Assembly: GCF_000384235.1 (NCBI RefSeq)
Contig: NZ_KB913033.1
Coordinates: 813,164-877,163, forward strand
Length of the DNA: 64,000 nucleotides
Source: Hydrogenovibrio halophilus DSM 15072
GTDB lineage: Bacteria > Pseudomonadota > Gammaproteobacteria > Thiomicrospirales > Thiomicrospiraceae
Reading direction: 5' to 3'
A program made the translations under genes and the position numbers. Below are positions 20,901 through 28,570 of this stretch, one piece after another. The notes beneath the pieces were generated by a model. The model had not been told where the DNA came from. It ran no database searches and saw only the letters and a list, made by a program, of their open reading frames with translations. Positions within the stretch are counted from its first letter, which is position 1; each line of letters opens with the position of its first letter.

Positions 20901-21084
20901 GCTCAAAATTGGGGAAAAACTGCACATTCATTTTGAGCAACGCCACCACCCCGGACAGGATCATGATGATCATCACCAGGTTGGGCGCAACCGGATGCCG
21001 GGCAAAACGACCGATCAGACCGTAGGAGCCTTCCTTCTCCGACGGCCGGGTGCTGGCCTGAGCCTCGTGCCTGGACTCGCTCAT
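17935..21084 (-). CDS. RND-family efflux permease
   Basis: Inner-membrane proton-driven pump subunit of 1049 residues. It has the RND layout: a first membrane segment near 36-56, a large periplasmic loop, a bundle near 340-540, a second segment near 570, a second loop, and a bundle near 870-1030. Conserved pieces include Gly-Ile-Ile-Val-Asp-Asp-Ala-Ile-Val-Val in the fourth-helix region (Asp-Asp relay residues) and Gly-Ile-Val-Val-Asn-Asp-Ser-Ile near the end. The start overlaps the adaptor stop by ATGA. No outer-membrane factor gene is adjacent. The sequence suggests the HAE-like branch; substrate unknown. Confidence 0.93.
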   Translation of the reverse strand: MSESRHEAQASTRPSEKEGSYGLIGRFARHPVAPNLVMIIMILSGVVALLKMNVQFFPNFELDVATVQVVWPGANAEDVETSITEPLERVLRNVQSLDEMTSTSSLGMASISLKFQEGTDMIEVMDEVNQRVSELRNLPQDAEKPIVQRVVRYEPVARMLVIHHGGDREALRPWVRQFERELLDAGIDQINFTGLPSEEVAIEVSQGQLESHEITFEQLAERINGMSVDMPAGSLGDKDSARDIRAIEQARTPKEFARLSWVESEYDRVRLGELARIERRVMKNSPQLMVDGAPAIEMRLMRDEDGDTLVSSEVMQSWLAQTRDALPPQLELKVYDETWSLVNERIMLLVNNGIGGLILVVLILYLFMHGRVAFWVAVGIPVSFMMTLMVMYLAGGSINMMSLFALIMALGIIVDDAIVVGEDALAHHERGESALMAAEGGAHRMLPPVTAASITTVGAFLPLMLVGGEVGNILFAIPLVIIAVIFASLIESFVVLPGHLRMALTNVKPVKPGSVRHRLESGFDRWRNGPFRCAVRWVLAHRGIAIASTLAMMILVVGLLVGGRLAFVFFPSPESTKLNADARFVAGTPPEVSARYAERLYQSLLEAEQALEPGIVKTAVVHYNETARQQGSNFSSVNIEMVDSDQRETRNEDLIREWEKRAGKVPGLDVLTIESPRMGPPGSDIDIRLWGAEPRQLKRAALDLQAVLDQIKGVSGVRDDLPYGRDQLVYELTPQGKALGMTYASLGRQLSDAFSGRLVQIFTDGVDEVEVRLQLPQAEQASFGTLSTFRVTTPSGEKVPLSTIADWRTQRGFDVVRHVDGRLAVTVVGEVDKTLNNANRILAELEQSTLPELTQQYGLQYSLEGQKAQQSDTMGDMKIGLVIGLSMIYIVLAWVFGSYVWPLVVMMAIPFGLIGAITGHWLLNIDLTILSLFGLFGLSGIVVNDSIILVTFYKQLREQGMQVDEALEEASVQRVRAVLLTSLTTIAGLTPLLFETSLQAQFLIPMATSIAFGLGFSTLLILMVIPAALSFYENGRQTRADRRAESVAV
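19079..19090. repeat. Near-copy of ACCAGGCCTGGT (one mismatch) in the RND permease gene
   Basis: TCCAGGCCTGGT, with the first base changed. It is read as Val-Pro-Gly-Leu-Asp on the minus strand and may be a chance or degenerate copy. Confidence 0.5.
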
Positions 21085-22442
21085 AAATCGCTCCCAGCGT
21101 CAGCGGCCTTTTCCGAAGCCCCTTCAACGCCCCCATCAGCCGATTGGGCGGTTTCCTTCACTGAAATTTTCAGCCCGCCCACGGCGTTGGGCAGATGCGT
21201 GGTCACCACCCGGTCGCCTTCGGCCAGATCGCCCGCAATCAGTGCCAGAGTCTGACCGGAACGAACCGTTTGCCCCAGCAGTGTCACCGAGCGCATGGCC
21301 AGACGTTCGCCCTCGGTGACATAAACCCGGTCCGTGCCGTAAAGCGCCGAATAGGGCACCGCAAACACGCCCTCCTGTTTGGGCAGGTGCAAGGTCACCG
21401 ACAGCAGGTCGCCCGGGCGCAGTGACAGCAGGGCCTCGGGCAGTGCAAAAAACCCGTCAACCCCGCTGGCGGTGCCTTCCCCATCCAGCCGCAACAGCGG
21501 CAGGGTCACGCTCTGTCCCGACTGTTCATAGGTGGCCACCAGGGACTGGCCCGAACGCTGGGCCGCATACAGCTGGCTCAACTGATCCCTCGGCAACTTG
21601 GCACGCAACACCAGAGAGTCCAGATCATAAAAACGCATCAAGGTCTCGCCGACATTGACCCGATCACCGGGCGAAACGTCTGCTGAGGCCACCCGCCCGT
21701 TAAACGGCGCGTCGATCTGACCGCGTTCCCAGTGCAACCTGGCTTCACGCACATTGGCCTCGGCACGTTTTTTCTGCGCCTGCAAACGTGCCATACGGGC
21801 CTCATATTCTTCCACCGCCAGTTGCGCCGTCACCACCGAAAACTCCTGACGCGCCAGCGCTTCTTTGGCCTGATCCACGGCCGATTCCGAAACCATGTCG
21901 CGCTTGAGCATGTTCTGGTTACGCGCCAGTTCCGAACGTTTGAGCGCCAGAATCTTCTGTTCCCGTACCAGTTTCTGCTCGTTGGCTTTCTGGGTGAGAC
22001 GCTGTGACGCCAACTGGGCTTCCACATCGGCCAGTTCCGCCTCCGCCCGGGTCAAAGGCACCTCCAAATCCGCCATCGACATGGCCAGCAGCCGTTCGCC
22101 CTGTTCAAAGGTGTCACCAGCCAAAACATGACGCGTCGCCACTTCACCTGCCACCGGTGCCGCCACCGACACCATCCGGTCGGACTCGACCCGCCCGAAC
22201 AGCGTCTGTGACGGAGACAGGGCCTCGGATTTGAGGGGTTTTACGGCCACCGGCCAGACTTTTTCTTCGACTTGAGCCGACGGCGCTTGCGGCTTGGTCT
22301 GTTTCAGCACCACAAAAATGACCAACGCCGACAACAGGATCACCAGCGGCCACAGCAGGGGCTTGAGGCGGACAAAAAAACGGAAAAACAGCGAATTGGG
22401 CACAGACGATTCCTTGAACGGCAGACAGGATAAGCCTGTCAT
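21081..22442 (-). CDS. RND periplasmic adaptor (membrane-fusion protein)
   Basis: Periplasmic adaptor for the adjacent pump, 453 residues. It has one N-terminal membrane anchor near residues 27-47, a lipoyl-like half before and after a long coiled-coil hairpin (about 110-200, rich in Glu, Gln, Arg and Leu), then beta-barrel and membrane-proximal domains. The pattern is HlyD/AcrA-like. I choose ATG 22442, with GAGGAAG about 10 bp upstream, over ATG 22472. A/S-rich C-terminal tail of about 30 residues after the last domain. Confidence 0.9.
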   Translation of the reverse strand: MTGLSCLPFKESSVPNSLFFRFFVRLKPLLWPLVILLSALVIFVVLKQTKPQAPSAQVEEKVWPVAVKPLKSEALSPSQTLFGRVESDRMVSVAAPVAGEVATRHVLAGDTFEQGERLLAMSMADLEVPLTRAEAELADVEAQLASQRLTQKANEQKLVREQKILALKRSELARNQNMLKRDMVSESAVDQAKEALARQEFSVVTAQLAVEEYEARMARLQAQKKRAEANVREARLHWERGQIDAPFNGRVASADVSPGDRVNVGETLMRFYDLDSLVLRAKLPRDQLSQLYAAQRSGQSLVATYEQSGQSVTLPLLRLDGEGTASGVDGFFALPEALLSLRPGDLLSVTLHLPKQEGVFAVPYSALYGTDRVYVTEGERLAMRSVTLLGQTVRSGQTLALIAGDLAEGDRVVTTHLPNAVGGLKISVKETAQSADGGVEGASEKAADAGSDL

Positions 22443-22566
22443 TATAAGGACTTCCTCAACGCAAACAATCATCCTGCCATCGACAGCGCATCAGAAATTC
22501 CTATCCGCGCCCATCAAAACTTTCGCCAACACAGCGCTTGCAACCGTCTTATTCATAAATACAATC

Positions 22567-22611
22567 TATAATAGGATTAGTCAAAATTTGATCAAGTGAC
22601 CTTACTTGATC
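22567..22611 (+). promoter_or_regulatory. Promoter -10 and inverted repeat upstream of the DUF3365 gene
   Basis: A consensus TATAAT at 22567-22572 with no clear -35 at 17 bp. Downstream, a perfect 8-bp inverted repeat GATCAAGT/ACTTGATC (22590-22597 and 22604-22611, 6-bp spacer) would lie in the early transcript, as an operator or leader hairpin. Confidence 0.5.
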
Positions 22612-22640
22612 TGATCACCAACGCAATATTAGGAGGCGTT

Positions 22641-23195
22641 ATGAAAAAAACACTGATGACAGTGGCCATTCTGGCCGGATTCGGCAGTCAGGCCTGGGCT
22701 GCGCCCAGCAACGACGAAGCACGTGAACTGGTGAAAAGCTACATGGGACAGCTGAAACCGGAACTGAAAAAAGGCATGAAAAATGGCGGACCGGTCAATG
22801 CGATCGAAGTCTGCCACAGCAAAGCCCCGCAGATTGCCGCCGAACTGAGCGAACAGAGCGGCTGGCACATTAACCGGGTCAGCTTGAAACCCCGGGCCGA
22901 ATCGGGCCAGCCCGATGCCTGGGAAGAAGAGGTGCTGGAGAAATTCAATCGGCAGCTCGAAGACGGCGCCAACCCCAAAAAAATCGAATTTTCACAGACG
23001 GTGGTCATGAACGGCGAAAAACAGTTCCGTTACATGAAAGCCATTCCGACTGGCAAAGTCTGTCTCGCCTGTCATGGCACGGATGTCAAAGCCCCGGTCA
23101 AGGAAGCGATTGCAGAGCACTATCCGAAAGACAAAGCCACCGGTTACCACAAAGGCGAACTGCGCGGTGCCTTCAGCTTCAGCAAATCTCTGTAA
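22641..23195 (+). CDS. Periplasmic DUF3365 (Tll0287-like) haem protein
   Basis: A 184-residue exported protein. The signal peptide covers residues 1-20 and ends at Ala-Trp-Ala. A single Cys-Leu-Ala-Cys-His (141-145) is a c-type haem attachment site, and a further Cys-His is at 58-59. The arrangement Lys-Ala-Ile-Pro-Thr-Gly then Cys-x-x-Cys-His-Gly matches the DUF3365 family, thought to bind haem and sense or transfer electrons. AGGAGG lies at ideal distance from ATG 22641, so the longer frame from 22596 is rejected. Electron donor and acceptor are unknown. Confidence 0.85.
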   Translation: MKKTLMTVAILAGFGSQAWAAPSNDEARELVKSYMGQLKPELKKGMKNGGPVNAIEVCHSKAPQIAAELSEQSGWHINRVSLKPRAESGQPDAWEEEVLEKFNRQLEDGANPKKIEFSQTVVMNGEKQFRYMKAIPTGKVCLACHGTDVKAPVKEAIAEHYPKDKATGYHKGELRGAFSFSKSL

Positions 23196-23218
23196 GTCCC
23201 TGCCCGGTCAAACTTTTC

Positions 23219-23245
23219 AAAACGCGCTACGGCGCGTTTTTTTTT
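23219..23245. terminator. Terminator between the haem protein and CDF genes
   Basis: Stem AACGCGC/GCGCGTT (23221-23227 and 23232-23238) with TACG loop and a nine-T tail on the plus strand. On the minus strand the A/T tract is shorter, so it mainly serves the plus-strand gene. Confidence 0.85.
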
Positions 23246-23267
23246 ATCCCGAAGAGAAATATTCGGG

Positions 23268-24230
23268 TTATGAGCACTTGTCACAGCAGCCGCCACACTG
23301 GCCACGGCAACAGGGCTTGGATTCGATTTCCCACTGGTGATGCCCGGGCTGATTCCGAAAGCTCAATGGTTCCTGATGCACACTGATATCGGCCTGTTCA
23401 AAACGGGCATGCAATGCGTCGGTCACTTCCTCGGCGATGTCATGGGCCTTGTGCAGACACATCATGTCTTCCAGCTCCAGGTCAAACTGAATCATGACCT
23501 TGGGACCCGAACGAAAGGTGCGCAAGTCATTAAATCCTTCCACCGCAGGATGCGCCAGAATGATCTCGCGGATGCTTTCCCGGTCGGCTTCGGGCAATTC
23601 ATGGTCCAGCAATTGGTTGGCGCTGTTGAGCGCCAGCCGCACTGCCTGATAACCGACCAGTGCCCCGATCACCAGCCCGAGCGTGGCATCCACCCAGCCG
23701 TACGCTGCCAGCAGCAACCCTACCAGCACCGCGGCATTGGCCCCCAGATCGGTCAGATAGTGCCAGGAATCGGCCATGACCGCCGTCGAACCGGTCACCC
23801 GCACCACATAACGCTGAAACGTCACCAGCACCAGGGTCAACACCATGGCGGCGATCATGATCCAGACCCCGAATTCCGGTGCCTGCATCGGTTGCGGGTC
23901 CATCAGTCGATCCAGCGCGTACACCATCAGATACAAAGCCGACCCGGCAATGAAAATGCTCTGGGCAAACGCCGCCAACGGCTCGGCTTTGCCGTGGCCA
24001 AAACGATGTTCGTTGTCGGGCGGTTGCTGCGCCAGCCGAACCGCCAGCAGAATCGTGACCGAAGCCACAATGTCCACGGCGGAATCCAGCAGGGTCGCCA
24101 ACAGCCCCACCGATCCGGTGACCCACCAGCCCCAGAGCTTAAGCAGCAACAGGAACACCGCCACTCCGACCGAGGCATAGGTGGCCCAGCGGGTCAGGCG
24201 GGCTTTCTGTAGCGGTGTCCAACTTGCCAT
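23268..24230 (-). CDS. Cation diffusion facilitator with cysteine-rich C-terminal tail
   Basis: Inner-membrane divalent-metal/proton antiporter of 320 residues, FieF-like. Six hydrophobic segments occupy about 12-200. Asp-Ser-Ala-Val-Asp (near 49-53) and His-Tyr-Leu-Thr-Asp (near 155) give the four-ligand transport site (D-x-x-x-D and H-x-x-x-D). A cytoplasmic C-terminal domain follows. The last 14 residues hold six Cys (307, 308, 312, 315, 316, 319), a tail not usual in FieF and possibly for soft-metal sensing. ATG 24230 has AAGGA upstream and follows the cca stop by 1 bp. Confidence 0.9.
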   Translation of the reverse strand: MASWTPLQKARLTRWATYASVGVAVFLLLLKLWGWWVTGSVGLLATLLDSAVDIVASVTILLAVRLAQQPPDNEHRFGHGKAEPLAAFAQSIFIAGSALYLMVYALDRLMDPQPMQAPEFGVWIMIAAMVLTLVLVTFQRYVVRVTGSTAVMADSWHYLTDLGANAAVLVGLLLAAYGWVDATLGLVIGALVGYQAVRLALNSANQLLDHELPEADRESIREIILAHPAVEGFNDLRTFRSGPKVMIQFDLELEDMMCLHKAHDIAEEVTDALHARFEQADISVHQEPLSFRNQPGHHQWEIESKPCCRGQCGGCCDKCS

Positions 24231-24231
24231 G

Positions 24232-25512
24232 TCAATCCTTCTGGCTCGGCTCTGCCGCGCCAACGTAAGTACGATGAAAATCGTGGATGGCTTGACGGCG
24301 GGCCTGGGTCAACGCTTCGCCCAGTGCCGCGCCCTGAAATCCGTGGTCGATCAGCGGCTGTGGTGACACAGCGGCGACCACGGCTTGCACCGCCAACCAA
24401 TAGTCGGTCTGAGGGTAAGCAACCTGCTCAAAGCCGGTACGACCGCGCGCATCGGCCTGACACACCTGCAAAAGCGCGCGCAGAGTCTCGACCTGTTTCA
24501 ATGCCCCGGCGGCTTTCAGTGTTTTCAGAACCGTTTTGGGACGCAATGCCGGTTTGCCGTCGGCATCCAGCCCTTGATGCACCAACCCATGATACCCGGT
24601 CACCAGTGTTGCAAAGGCAGTGAGTTTTTTGGACAGACGATAACGTTGACCCAGCGCTTCGACCAGCGGCACACCGGCCTGCTCATGGCCATGGTGTCTG
24701 GGCCACAGTTCGGGCGGCGTCACCCCCTTGCCAAGATCGTGCATCAGCGCGGCCCACCTTACGGACAGGGCGTCGCTCAACTGACAAGCCTGATCAAGCA
24801 CCATGCGGGTATGTGTCCACACATCCCCTTCTGGGTGATATTTCGACGGTTGGGTCACGCCTTTGAGCGCGGCCAGTTCCGGGAACAGAGGCTTCAGAGC
24901 ACCGACCTCGTCCAGCAGTTCGAAAAAACGCCTGGGGCAAACGGTTTTCAGGGCTTTGGCCACTTCCTGCCAGACCCGCTCCGGGGTCAGAGCATCCAAT
25001 TCGCCCGAAGCGCTCATCTGTTGCATTAAAACCCGGGTGTCGTCGGCCAGGTGAAAATCAAATTCGGCCAGTTTGGCGGCGAATCGGGCCACGCGCAGCA
25101 CCCGTAACGGGTCTTCGGCAAAGGCCGGAGACACATGGCGCAGCACCCGATCTTTCAAATCCTGGCGGCCGCCATACGGATCAATGATGTCGCCCTTGGA
25201 CGATTCCGCCATGGCATTGATGGTCAAATCGCGGCGAAGCAGATCTTCCTCCAGCGTCACATCGGGGGAAAACTGCACCGTAAAGCCGTGATAGCCGCGC
25301 CCCTGTTTGCGCTCCTGGCGCGCCAGCGCGTATTCCTCTTTGGTCTCGGGATGCAAAAACACCGGAAAGTCCTGCCCCACCGGCACATAGCCCTGGGCAC
25401 GCATGGATTCAGGCGTGGCACCGACCACCACCCAGTCCCGATCGGACTGGGCCCAGCCCAACAGACGGTCGCGGACTGCGCCGCCAACCAGATACACGTT
25501 TGCTTGCTTCAT
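24232..25512 (-). CDS. cca: Multifunctional CCA tRNA nucleotidyltransferase
   Basis: Adds or repairs the 3'-CCA end of tRNA. The 426-residue protein is class II: N-terminal Tyr-Leu-Val-Gly-Gly-Ala-Val-Arg-Asp, then Arg-Asp-Trp-Val-Val-Val catalytic region, Arg-Arg-Asp-Leu-Thr-Ile-Asn-Ala motif near 100, Arg-Val-Leu-Arg-Val-Ala-Arg-Phe motif, and a C-terminal HD phosphohydrolase (His-Asp-Leu-Gly-Lys-Gly near 253). That HD domain marks the gammaproteobacterial multifunctional type. I prefer ATG 25512, where GGATC is correctly spaced, to ATG 25521. Confidence 0.95.
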   Translation of the reverse strand: MKQANVYLVGGAVRDRLLGWAQSDRDWVVVGATPESMRAQGYVPVGQDFPVFLHPETKEEYALARQERKQGRGYHGFTVQFSPDVTLEEDLLRRDLTINAMAESSKGDIIDPYGGRQDLKDRVLRHVSPAFAEDPLRVLRVARFAAKLAEFDFHLADDTRVLMQQMSASGELDALTPERVWQEVAKALKTVCPRRFFELLDEVGALKPLFPELAALKGVTQPSKYHPEGDVWTHTRMVLDQACQLSDALSVRWAALMHDLGKGVTPPELWPRHHGHEQAGVPLVEALGQRYRLSKKLTAFATLVTGYHGLVHQGLDADGKPALRPKTVLKTLKAAGALKQVETLRALLQVCQADARGRTGFEQVAYPQTDYWLAVQAVVAAVSPQPLIDHGFQGAALGEALTQARRQAIHDFHRTYVGAAEPSQKD

Positions 25513-25618
25513 GTGATCCATTTTATGTCAGCCAGCCGCCGGACTGAAACGCTCAAAGCAAAAAAAGTCTGATTGGAGCCGTTTTTGTCCCAGACTGACC
25601 CGAAGAGCCGCCCCAAAC

Positions 25619-25649
25619 AAAAAAGCCGCCTGACAGAAGTCGGCGGCTT
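25619..25649 (-). terminator. Terminator after the NDUFA9-like gene
   Basis: Arms AAGCCGCC (25623-25630) and GGCGGCTT (25642-25649). On the minus strand the stem is followed by TTTTTTG. It separates the upstream dehydrogenase-like gene from cca. Confidence 0.75.
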
Positions 25650-25681
25650 GATGGCAAACAAGGGGACAAAAGAAAAGCGCA

Positions 25682-26656
25682 TCAACCCTGATCGCCGCGC
25701 CCCGCCTCCTGACGAAACGCCGGGTAACGTTCCCGCATGTGCGCCGGTGCCACCTGGGTTGCCAGCGTCTGCTCAATGCTTTTGGGCGCAAACCCGAACT
25801 GGGCTTCAAAATCCGCGTCTGCGGTTTTGTCCGCGCGCAGGGTTTTGAGCTGAAATGCAGAGACCGAACGAATCGGTGCCAACTCGCCCAGTGCGACCAT
25901 CAAACGGGCATTCAGCCGACACATCGGCAACACAATGGCCTGATCTTTTTCCATCAAATCGGCCACTGTGTGCGCCACATCCTTCAGAGTCATACGCTCC
26001 GGGCCCACAACCGTCACCTTCTTGTCAAACCCGTCCGGGCGCTGCAAAACCTGCACCAACGCCTGGGCAAAATCTTCCACAGCCAGAGGCTGAACGGTCA
26101 GCGACGCTTGATAGACCGGCAGCAACGCCATGCGTTTGAGCTGCGCCTCGTAACAGCTACTGACCTGATCATTCGCCCCCAGAAGCAGGCCGGTGCGCAT
26201 GACCGTGGTTTGCGCCTGGGTAATGGTGTGGGTAATGGCATCGGCCTCGCCCAACTGGTACAACCAGTTGTCCCGGGCATTATTGGCGTCTGCGCCAATG
26301 TGTGACAGAGCCACTACTCGCGGAACCCTGGCGGTTTCCACCGCTTTTTTGATTTGCTGGGTCGCGCCGACCAACGCTTCCTCATCCAGTGTTTCGGGCC
26401 CGGCAGTCAGATCCGCCAGCAGATTCACCACGGCTTTCGCCCCCTTGAAGGCATCCGCAAGAAAGGCCGAATCGTCCAGCGAGGTCAACGGCAGAACCCG
26501 AACGCCGGCATAAAGCCGATAATCCCGGAATCGAGCCGGGCGTCGCACCAGCACGTCACACGCCATACCCTGTTTGGACAGAGCATTGATCACAGCGCGT
26601 CCGACCATGCCGCCGCCGCCGAGAATCACAGTTTTGGGTTTTTTCGATTCTGACAT
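25682..26656 (-). CDS. NAD(P)-binding, NDUFA9-like atypical short-chain dehydrogenase
   Basis: A 324-residue Rossmann protein: Gly-Gly-Gly-Gly-Met-Val-Gly-Arg at 13-20 binds the dinucleotide. The order of motifs (Val-Asn-Leu-Leu-Ala, Ser-His-Ile-Gly-Ala, Arg-Thr-Gly-Leu-Leu-Leu-Gly) resembles complex I NDUFA9-type proteins of the atypical SDR group. The catalytic Tyr-x-x-x-Lys of classical SDRs is not clear, so it may be structural or bind NADPH without reduction. It stands alone, upstream of cca. Function is uncertain. Confidence 0.75.
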   Translation of the reverse strand: MSESKKPKTVILGGGGMVGRAVINALSKQGMACDVLVRRPARFRDYRLYAGVRVLPLTSLDDSAFLADAFKGAKAVVNLLADLTAGPETLDEEALVGATQQIKKAVETARVPRVVALSHIGADANNARDNWLYQLGEADAITHTITQAQTTVMRTGLLLGANDQVSSCYEAQLKRMALLPVYQASLTVQPLAVEDFAQALVQVLQRPDGFDKKVTVVGPERMTLKDVAHTVADLMEKDQAIVLPMCRLNARLMVALGELAPIRSVSAFQLKTLRADKTADADFEAQFGFAPKSIEQTLATQVAPAHMRERYPAFRQEAGRGDQG

Positions 26657-26806
26657 ACCGTTTCCTGTTAAGTTGTGTATGTTGTGCTGGCGTTTTCAGG
26701 GCACCACGCCAATCGACCCGAACTAAAGAACAAACAGCGGATAAGAATAATGAAATTGCCCCATCAGGTCAAGCGCACCACGCTCCCCTCTCAACCGGCC
26801 AGTGGA

Positions 26807-26835
26807 TTCCGTCCATCCTGCGGACATGCTAGAAT
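26807..26835 (+). promoter_or_regulatory. Promoter of ycgL
   Basis: TTCCGT (26807-26812), 17-bp spacer, TAGAAT (26830-26835) with TG at the extended -10 position, 28 bp before the ATG. The preceding 26657-26806 shows nothing else. Confidence 0.5.
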
Positions 26836-26863
26836 GGGGTTTTTTATACGCTGAGACGAACTG

Positions 26864-27151
26864 ATGGAAGTATCCGCTTACAAAAGCCCCAAAAAAGCCG
26901 AATTGTATTTGTTTGTGCCCAGAGCGCAGGGGCTGGATGACCTGCCCGATGAGCTCTACGTCATGTTCGGCACCCCCGAGCATGTGGTCGATTTTGAGAT
27001 TGGCCCCGGGCGCACTCTGGCCCGCGCCAGCGCAGAAGAAGTCAAAGCCGCGCTGGAAGGCAAAGGCTATTACCTGCAGATGCCGCCCAATGAAAACGAA
27101 GTGCTTTCAGACATGCCACCGCCACCGGAGCATCTGGACAACATTTTTTAA
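26864..27151 (+). CDS. ycgL: YcgL-domain protein
   Basis: A 95-residue soluble protein of the YcgL family, with the N-terminal Tyr-Lys-Ser-Pro-Lys-Lys-Ala-Glu-Leu-Tyr-Leu segment and a C-terminal Lys-Gly-Tyr-Tyr-Leu-Gln-Met-Pro-Pro run. The function of the family is unknown. It is a stand-alone gene. The stop codon shares a base with the following palindrome. Confidence 0.9.
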   Translation: MEVSAYKSPKKAELYLFVPRAQGLDDLPDELYVMFGTPEHVVDFEIGPGRTLARASAEEVKAALEGKGYYLQMPPNENEVLSDMPPPPEHLDNIF

Positions 27152-27162
27152 CCAGGCCTGGT
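27151..27162. repeat. ACCAGGCCTGGT palindrome, copy 7 (after ycgL)
   Basis: Exact 12-mer, its first base being the last base of the ycgL TAA. Six Ts precede it and GAATTC follows; the same flanks occur at the copy inside the alcohol dehydrogenase gene (38958), so the two share about 23 bp. Confidence 0.9.
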
Positions 27163-27175
27163 GAATTCCTGATCA

Positions 27176-27216
27176 AAACACTCGGGCATTGCAATAGCCT
27201 CACGAGTGTTTACAAT
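27176..27216 (+). promoter_or_regulatory. Superoxide dismutase promoter within a 9-bp inverted repeat
   Basis: Promoter TTGCAA (27189-27194), 16-bp spacer, TACAAT (27211-27216). Perfect arms AAACACTCG (27176-27184) and CGAGTGTTT (27203-27211) enclose the -35 and touch the -10. A smaller palindrome, ATTGCAAT (27188-27195), lies at the -35. The layout suggests an operator, but no known box is matched. Confidence 0.6.
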
Positions 27217-27287
27217 AGAACCGGACTGAAGAAACTTGTTAGCTGCCCCACCAACGGGGCACTTAATTCAAATGGAGCGAGATCACT

Positions 27288-27896
27288 ATGGCATTTACTC
27301 TGCCCGATTTACCCTATGACTACAATGCATTGGATGCGGCGATTGACGCCCAGACCATGGAAATTCACCACACCAAACACCACCAGACCTACATCACCAA
27401 ACTCAATGATGCGATCAAAGACTCACCCAATGCGGACAAGTCTCTGGACGAGTTGATTGCCAATGCCGGCAGCATCTCCACCGCCGTGCGCAACAATGGC
27501 GGCGGTCACTGGAACCACAGCTTTTTCTGGGAAGTGATGACCGGCGACAGCATGGGCGCCCCTTCCGGTGCTCTGGCGGACGACATCAAAAACACCTTTG
27601 GCAGCCTGGAAGAGATGAAATCCCAGTTCAACAACGCCGGTGCCACCCGCTTCGGTTCCGGCTGGGCCTGGCTGACCGTATCGCCAGAAGGCAAACTGGA
27701 AATTTCTTCCACGCCCAATCAGGACAACCCGCTGATGGACGTGGCCGAAGTCAAAGGCACGCCGATTCTGGGGCTGGATGTGTGGGAACACGCTTATTAT
27801 CTGCGTTACCAGAACCGTCGCCCGGATTACATGCAGGCCTGGTGGGACGTGGTCAACTGGAACAAAGTCGAAGCGCTTTACAACCAGGCCAAGTAA
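27288..27896 (+). CDS. sodA: Superoxide dismutase, Mn-type or cambialistic
   Basis: Converts superoxide to hydrogen peroxide and oxygen in the cytosol. The 202-residue chain has metal ligands His27, His77, Asp164 and His168. Gly-Gly-Gly-His-Trp-Asn-His (71-77), Gln145 in Asn-Gln-Asp-Asn-Pro and Tyr-Gln-Asn-Arg-Arg-Pro-Asp-Tyr (174-181) are manganese-type signatures. Fe-SODs usually have Ala-Gln near position 70 and Arg-Asn-Ala-Arg-Pro. Metal use needs testing. GGAGCGAG lies before the ATG. Confidence 0.92.
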   Translation: MAFTLPDLPYDYNALDAAIDAQTMEIHHTKHHQTYITKLNDAIKDSPNADKSLDELIANAGSISTAVRNNGGGHWNHSFFWEVMTGDSMGAPSGALADDIKNTFGSLEEMKSQFNNAGATRFGSGWAWLTVSPEGKLEISSTPNQDNPLMDVAEVKGTPILGLDVWEHAYYLRYQNRRPDYMQAWWDVVNWNKVEALYNQAK

Positions 27897-27911
27897 TCCC
27901 ATTCGCCCATC

Positions 27912-27936
27912 AAAACCCCGCTCTGCGGGGTTTTTT
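27912..27936 (+). terminator. Terminator after superoxide dismutase
   Basis: AAAACCCCGC/GCGGGGTTTT arms with a TCT loop and a TTTTTT tail on the plus strand. Confidence 0.88.
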
Positions 27937-27975
27937 GTGTCTGAGATTCATAAAAAAAAACGATAAGGAGACAAC

Positions 27976-28533
27976 ATGGTCAGCTTAACCACCCCCGTGT
28001 GCGACTTCGGACGCCCGGCCATGGATTTTGAACTGCCCGGTGTGGACGGACAAACCTGGACACTGGACAAGGCCAAAGGCCCGAACGGTCTGCTGGTGAT
28101 GTTTATTTGCAATCACTGCCCGTACGTCAAAGCGATTCAGGAACGACTGGTCCGCGACACCCGTACATTGCGCGATGACTACGGCGTTCACAGCATTGCG
28201 ATCATGTCCAACGACCCCAACGAGTACGAGGAAGACTCGTTTGACAACATGAAGGCAGTGGCCGAAAAATACGATTTCCCTTTCCCGTATGTGCTGGATG
28301 AAACCCAGGAAGTCGCCAAAGCTTATGGTGCGGTCTGCACCCCGGACTTTTTTGGTTACAACGCCGATCTGGCACTGCAATATCGCGGGCGACTGGACGC
28401 CTCTCGCAAGGAAACCGCCGCGGAGGATGTCAGACGGGATTTGCTGGAAGCCATGATTCAGGTCGCGGAAACGGGCAAAGGCCCGCAAGAGCAGATTCCC
28501 AGTATGGGTTGCTCGATCAAGTGGAAAGCTTGA
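27976..28533 (+). CDS. Thioredoxin-fold peroxiredoxin-like protein
   Basis: A 185-residue AhpC/TSA-type thioredoxin-fold protein without signal peptide. Phe-Ile-Cys-Asn-His-Cys-Pro-Tyr gives a Cys45-x-x-Cys48 pair at the position of the redox site; Gly-Ala-Val-Cys-Thr-Pro-Asp-Phe-Phe near 112-119 carries the cis-Pro and another Cys. The family is annotated as thiol reductase or peroxiredoxin-like. Its place after superoxide dismutase suggests oxidative-stress defence. AAGGAG precedes ATG 27976. Confidence 0.85.
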   Translation: MVSLTTPVCDFGRPAMDFELPGVDGQTWTLDKAKGPNGLLVMFICNHCPYVKAIQERLVRDTRTLRDDYGVHSIAIMSNDPNEYEEDSFDNMKAVAEKYDFPFPYVLDETQEVAKAYGAVCTPDFFGYNADLALQYRGRLDASRKETAAEDVRRDLLEAMIQVAETGKGPQEQIPSMGCSIKWKA

Positions 28534-28570
28534 CCCGGCACCAAAGGTTTAAAAAGGCCGACCGGGTGTT

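Noticed and set aside
27834-27846. AGGCCTGGT in the superoxide dismutase gene
   Set aside because: It covers only nine bases and encodes a conserved Gln-Ala-Trp-Trp-Asp segment of the enzyme, so protein conservation explains it.
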